Below are positions 61,861 to 64,000 of a DNA stretch of 64,000 nt, piece after piece. The position numbers and the translations under genes are program-made. The notes beneath the pieces were generated by a model that was not told the origin of the DNA, did not search any database, and saw only the letters and a program-made list of their open reading frames with translations. Position 1 is the first letter of the stretch; every line of letters begins with the position of its first letter. The stretch comes from Planctomycetaceae bacterium (lineage in GTDB: Bacteria > Planctomycetota > Planctomycetia > Pirellulales > Pirellulaceae), in NCBI GenBank assembly GCA_016794985.1, contig JAEUIQ010000001.1:1-64000 (forward strand), given 5' to 3'.

Positions 61861-63228
61861 ATGAGCGACATGGAAAAGACGCTAGCCGCGTTGCGCGAAG
61901 CCGTACGCTTGGCCCCCGACAATGTGCCCTTGTTGCGGCATTACGTCGAAACGCTGTTGAGTTTGACGCGATTTGCCGAAGCCGAGCAGTTCCTCAAGCA
62001 ATCCTTGGCAGCGCGACCTCGCGACAACGCGCTGCAATTGCTCCTGGCTGAGGTATTCTACCGCGACGGGAAAAACTCCCATGCTCTGGCGATCGTAGAA
62101 TCGATCTGCAATCCGCAAAATCTGTATCCACCGGCCTTGGTCTTGCACGCCAAATTGTTGTACCGCAGCGGTGATGTTCGTCGCGCGGTGGACGAATACA
62201 AGCGAGCCATCGCGCATGACGAGTCGTTGGAGGATCCGAACTTTGCCAGTCTCTTGGGAATTCGCGATCGATGGGAAGACGATCCTGACTCCGAAGAGAT
62301 GGAGGTCGTCGATGGCAAAGTTCGGCAAGGTGTCGACGCCGACGCGCCTGCCTCAGACATTCAATGCGAACGTCCCAAGATGAAGTTTGCCGATGTGGGT
62401 GGCATGGAATCGGTCAAAGAGCAGATTCGCATCAAGATCATCTATCCCATCACGCATGCGGAGATGTTCGCCGCATATGGCAAAAAGGTTGGAGGCGGCA
62501 TTTTGCTGTACGGTCCACCGGGTTGCGGCAAGACCTTCATCGCTCGGGCGACCGCCGGCGAAGTCAATTCGGGATTTATCTCGATCGGGATTAACGATGT
62601 TTTAGACATGTGGCTGGGCAACAGCGAACGCAATTTGCACGGCGTCTTCGAGAACGCTCGCCGAAATCGTCCTTGCGTGTTGTTCTTTGATGAGGTCGAC
62701 GCGCTCGGGGCCAGCCGTAGCGATTTGCGGCAAAGCGCTGGACGAACGCTGGTCAATCAGTTCTTGGCCGAAATGGATGGGGCCGAAGCGAACAACGAAG
62801 GCCTGCTGATTTTGGGTGCCACCAATGCTCCTTGGCAAGTCGACGCGGCCTTTCGCCGACCGGGCCGATTTGACCGAGTCATTTTTGTACCACCGCCGGA
62901 CGAAGCGGCCCGCGCGCAAGTGCTGGAGCTTCACTTGGCGGGCAAACCTAATGACCGTGTTGATGTTCACAAAGTCGCTAGCCGCACGGCCGAGTTTTCC
63001 GGAGCCGACCTGAAAGCCGTGGTCGACATGGCGGTGGAAACGAAATTGCAACATGCGATCAAGACTGGTAATCTGGCACCGATAAACACCAACGACTTGC
63101 TGGCCGCTGCCAAGACCGTTCGGCCCACGACCAAAGAGTGGTTTGCGACCGCACGTAATCATGCCGTGTATGCTAATCAGGGTGGGGCGTACGACGACAT
63201 CCTAACTTATCTCAAAATCAAAAAGTGA
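61861..63228 (+). CDS. AAA+ ATPase with N-terminal TPRs
   Basis: 455 residues. The N-terminal 130 have TPR-like helical pairs (LAALREAVRLAPDNVPLLRHYVETLL, AEQFLKQSLAARPRDNALQLLLAEVF). The AAA module resembles the Cdc48/FtsH type: FADVGGMESVKEQI, Walker A GPPGCGKT (218-225), Walker B LFFDEVDA, sensor 1 ILGATNAPW, second-region AFRRPGRFDRVIFVPPPD with arginine finger residues, and sensor 2 FSGADLKAVVDMAVE. All are intact. There is no protease domain. The start ATG 61861 is 55 bp after the Uma2 gene, and it is followed after 6 bp by a TPR gene, suggesting an operon that handles proteins. Confidence 0.9.
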   Translation: MSDMEKTLAALREAVRLAPDNVPLLRHYVETLLSLTRFAEAEQFLKQSLAARPRDNALQLLLAEVFYRDGKNSHALAIVESICNPQNLYPPALVLHAKLLYRSGDVRRAVDEYKRAIAHDESLEDPNFASLLGIRDRWEDDPDSEEMEVVDGKVRQGVDADAPASDIQCERPKMKFADVGGMESVKEQIRIKIIYPITHAEMFAAYGKKVGGGILLYGPPGCGKTFIARATAGEVNSGFISIGINDVLDMWLGNSERNLHGVFENARRNRPCVLFFDEVDALGASRSDLRQSAGRTLVNQFLAEMDGAEANNEGLLILGATNAPWQVDAAFRRPGRFDRVIFVPPPDEAARAQVLELHLAGKPNDRVDVHKVASRTAEFSGADLKAVVDMAVETKLQHAIKTGNLAPINTNDLLAAAKTVRPTTKEWFATARNHAVYANQGGAYDDILTYLKIKK

Positions 63229-63234
63229 CCCGTG

Positions 63235-64000
63235 ATGACGACTGATGTTCAAGTGCTCGTCGACCGAGCGCGTCTGTTGATGGAGCAGAACCGTCACGCG
63301 ATGGCTCAAGACTTGCTCCGTCAAGCCCTGGCGCTGGATCCGGACCACGCCCGCGCCCATACGTGGTTGGCACTGTGTGTTGGCCAGGATCGCGACCGTT
63401 TGAAAGAGGCGACCGCGGAGGCCGAACGAGGAGTACATTTGGCCCCCGACGACGCCGTCACGCATTATGTGTTGGCCGTCGTCTGGCAGAAGCGGAACGA
63501 GATCGTGAAGGCGCTGGACGCGATTCACGAAGCGATCGCCTTGTTTCCCGCCAACGCAGACTTTCATGGGCTCCGCGGTCAACTATATGGCCAACAAGAA
63601 AAATGGCCCGATGCTTTGGAGGCCGCCAACGAAGGGTTGCAATTCGACCCCGATAACGAACTCTGCACCACGATTCGCACACTGGCCTTGGAGCGCTTGG
63701 GCCGAGTAGTCGACGCAAAACTTCAAGCCGAAGAGTCGTTGCGCCAGAATCCCGATTCGACTTGGGCTCACTCCAGTCACGGCTGGGCGATGCTACAACA
63801 AGGCCACTACAAAGAGGCGCAAAAGTCCTTCGCCGAAGCGTTACGATTGGATCCTAGCAATGAACTGGCGCGCGGTGGCATGATCCAAGCGCTGAACAGT
63901 TCTAATTTTGTTTATCGCTGGATGCATTTGCTGCTGATTCGCATCAGTCGCTTGGGCACTCGCAATGTATGGATCTTGATGATTGGCCTTTGGGTTGGGA
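63235..64000 (+). CDS. TPR-repeat protein, membrane-bound, cut by window end
   Basis: The gene starts at ATG 63235 (GTG 63232 also possible), 6 bp after the AAA+ gene, and is still open at 64000 (255 codons). It has about six tetratricopeptide repeats with the usual A-x(3)-A-x(6)-P spacing: MAQDLLRQALALDPDHARAHT, RGVHLAPDDAVTHYVLAVV, ALDAIHEAIALFPANADFHG, ALEAANEGLQFDPDNE, KLQAEESLRQNPDSTWAHSS and AQKSFAEALRLDPSN. After them come RWMHLLLIRISRLG and a hydrophobic segment (VWILMIGLWVG), probably the first membrane helix. With the AAA+ protein's own TPRs this suggests that the two proteins interact. Confidence 0.85.
   Translation, partial: MTTDVQVLVDRARLLMEQNRHAMAQDLLRQALALDPDHARAHTWLALCVGQDRDRLKEATAEAERGVHLAPDDAVTHYVLAVVWQKRNEIVKALDAIHEAIALFPANADFHGLRGQLYGQQEKWPDALEAANEGLQFDPDNELCTTIRTLALERLGRVVDAKLQAEESLRQNPDSTWAHSSHGWAMLQQGHYKEAQKSFAEALRLDPSNELARGGMIQALNSSNFVYRWMHLLLIRISRLGTRNVWILMIGLWVG

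Overview
The window looks like chromosomal DNA of a planctomycete, most likely from the Pirellula/Rhodopirellula/Blastopirellula group. That inference rests on gene content: a DUF1501 protein with a twin-arginine leader, two Tat-exported Gfo/Idh/MocA oxidoreductases, a secreted sulfatase, a PQQ-type beta-propeller with a Gly/Pro tail, a HisA-like protein of the type linked to C1 metabolism, and a pilus-like secretion cluster in planctomycete arrangement. No rRNA, tRNA, prophage or CRISPR array was found.

Layout. 1-4.9 kb is accessory: a hypothetical gene, a DUF4268 nuclease-like gene, a run of 170-bp tandem repeats, a small zinc-ribbon membrane protein between direct repeats, and a short lipoprotein gene. 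That gene has an in-frame TGA exactly where a heavy-metal-associated (HMA) domain has its first metal-binding cysteine. A SECIS-like hairpin follows at the canonical distance, so I read it as a selenoprotein; it is the most interesting object here. 5-10 kb holds the beta-propeller gene converging on gyrA. 10-21 kb is mostly housekeeping: thrS with a CoaC-type flavoprotein and a DUF454 gene as one operon, a HisA-like gene, glgA, a secreted beta-propeller-like protein, argS and rsfS. 21-26 kb has a TolC-type lipoprotein, a decayed Rpn nuclease/transposase gene and rpsA.

26.4-35 kb (minus strand) is one gene train for a type IV pilus/type II secretion-like machine: a pilin, a response regulator, a histidine kinase, a STAS protein, the GspE/PilB ATPase, the GspF/PilC platform and PilM, PilN, PilO and PilP-like proteins, many with 4-nt overlaps. 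The secretin (38.2-40.2 kb) and an HD-GYP regulator (35.3-37.2 kb) lie next to it on the plus strand. ComEC at 52.8-55.4 kb makes DNA uptake a plausible use of this machine. Between the HD-GYP gene and the secretin lies about 1 kb of densely repeated TGTCCCC-containing DNA, which also encodes the C-terminal tail of the HD-GYP protein.

40-64 kb holds an M28 peptidase with PDZ domain, purD, the DUF1501 gene, coaX overlapping an MnmE-like GTPase that lacks the modification cysteine motif, cutC, a sulfatase, a metallopeptidase-like lipoprotein, comEC, two oxidoreductases, a transglutaminase/esterase fusion, a Uma2 nuclease-like gene, an AAA+ ATPase with TPRs and a TPR protein cut by the window end. 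A dispersed palindromic repeat family (AACGCTGTGAAGCATTTTT plus a GGCCCGAAnGGGCC core) recurs in intergenic gaps at 2.3-3.2, 4.0-4.2, 15.9-16.0 and 59.5-59.7 kb.
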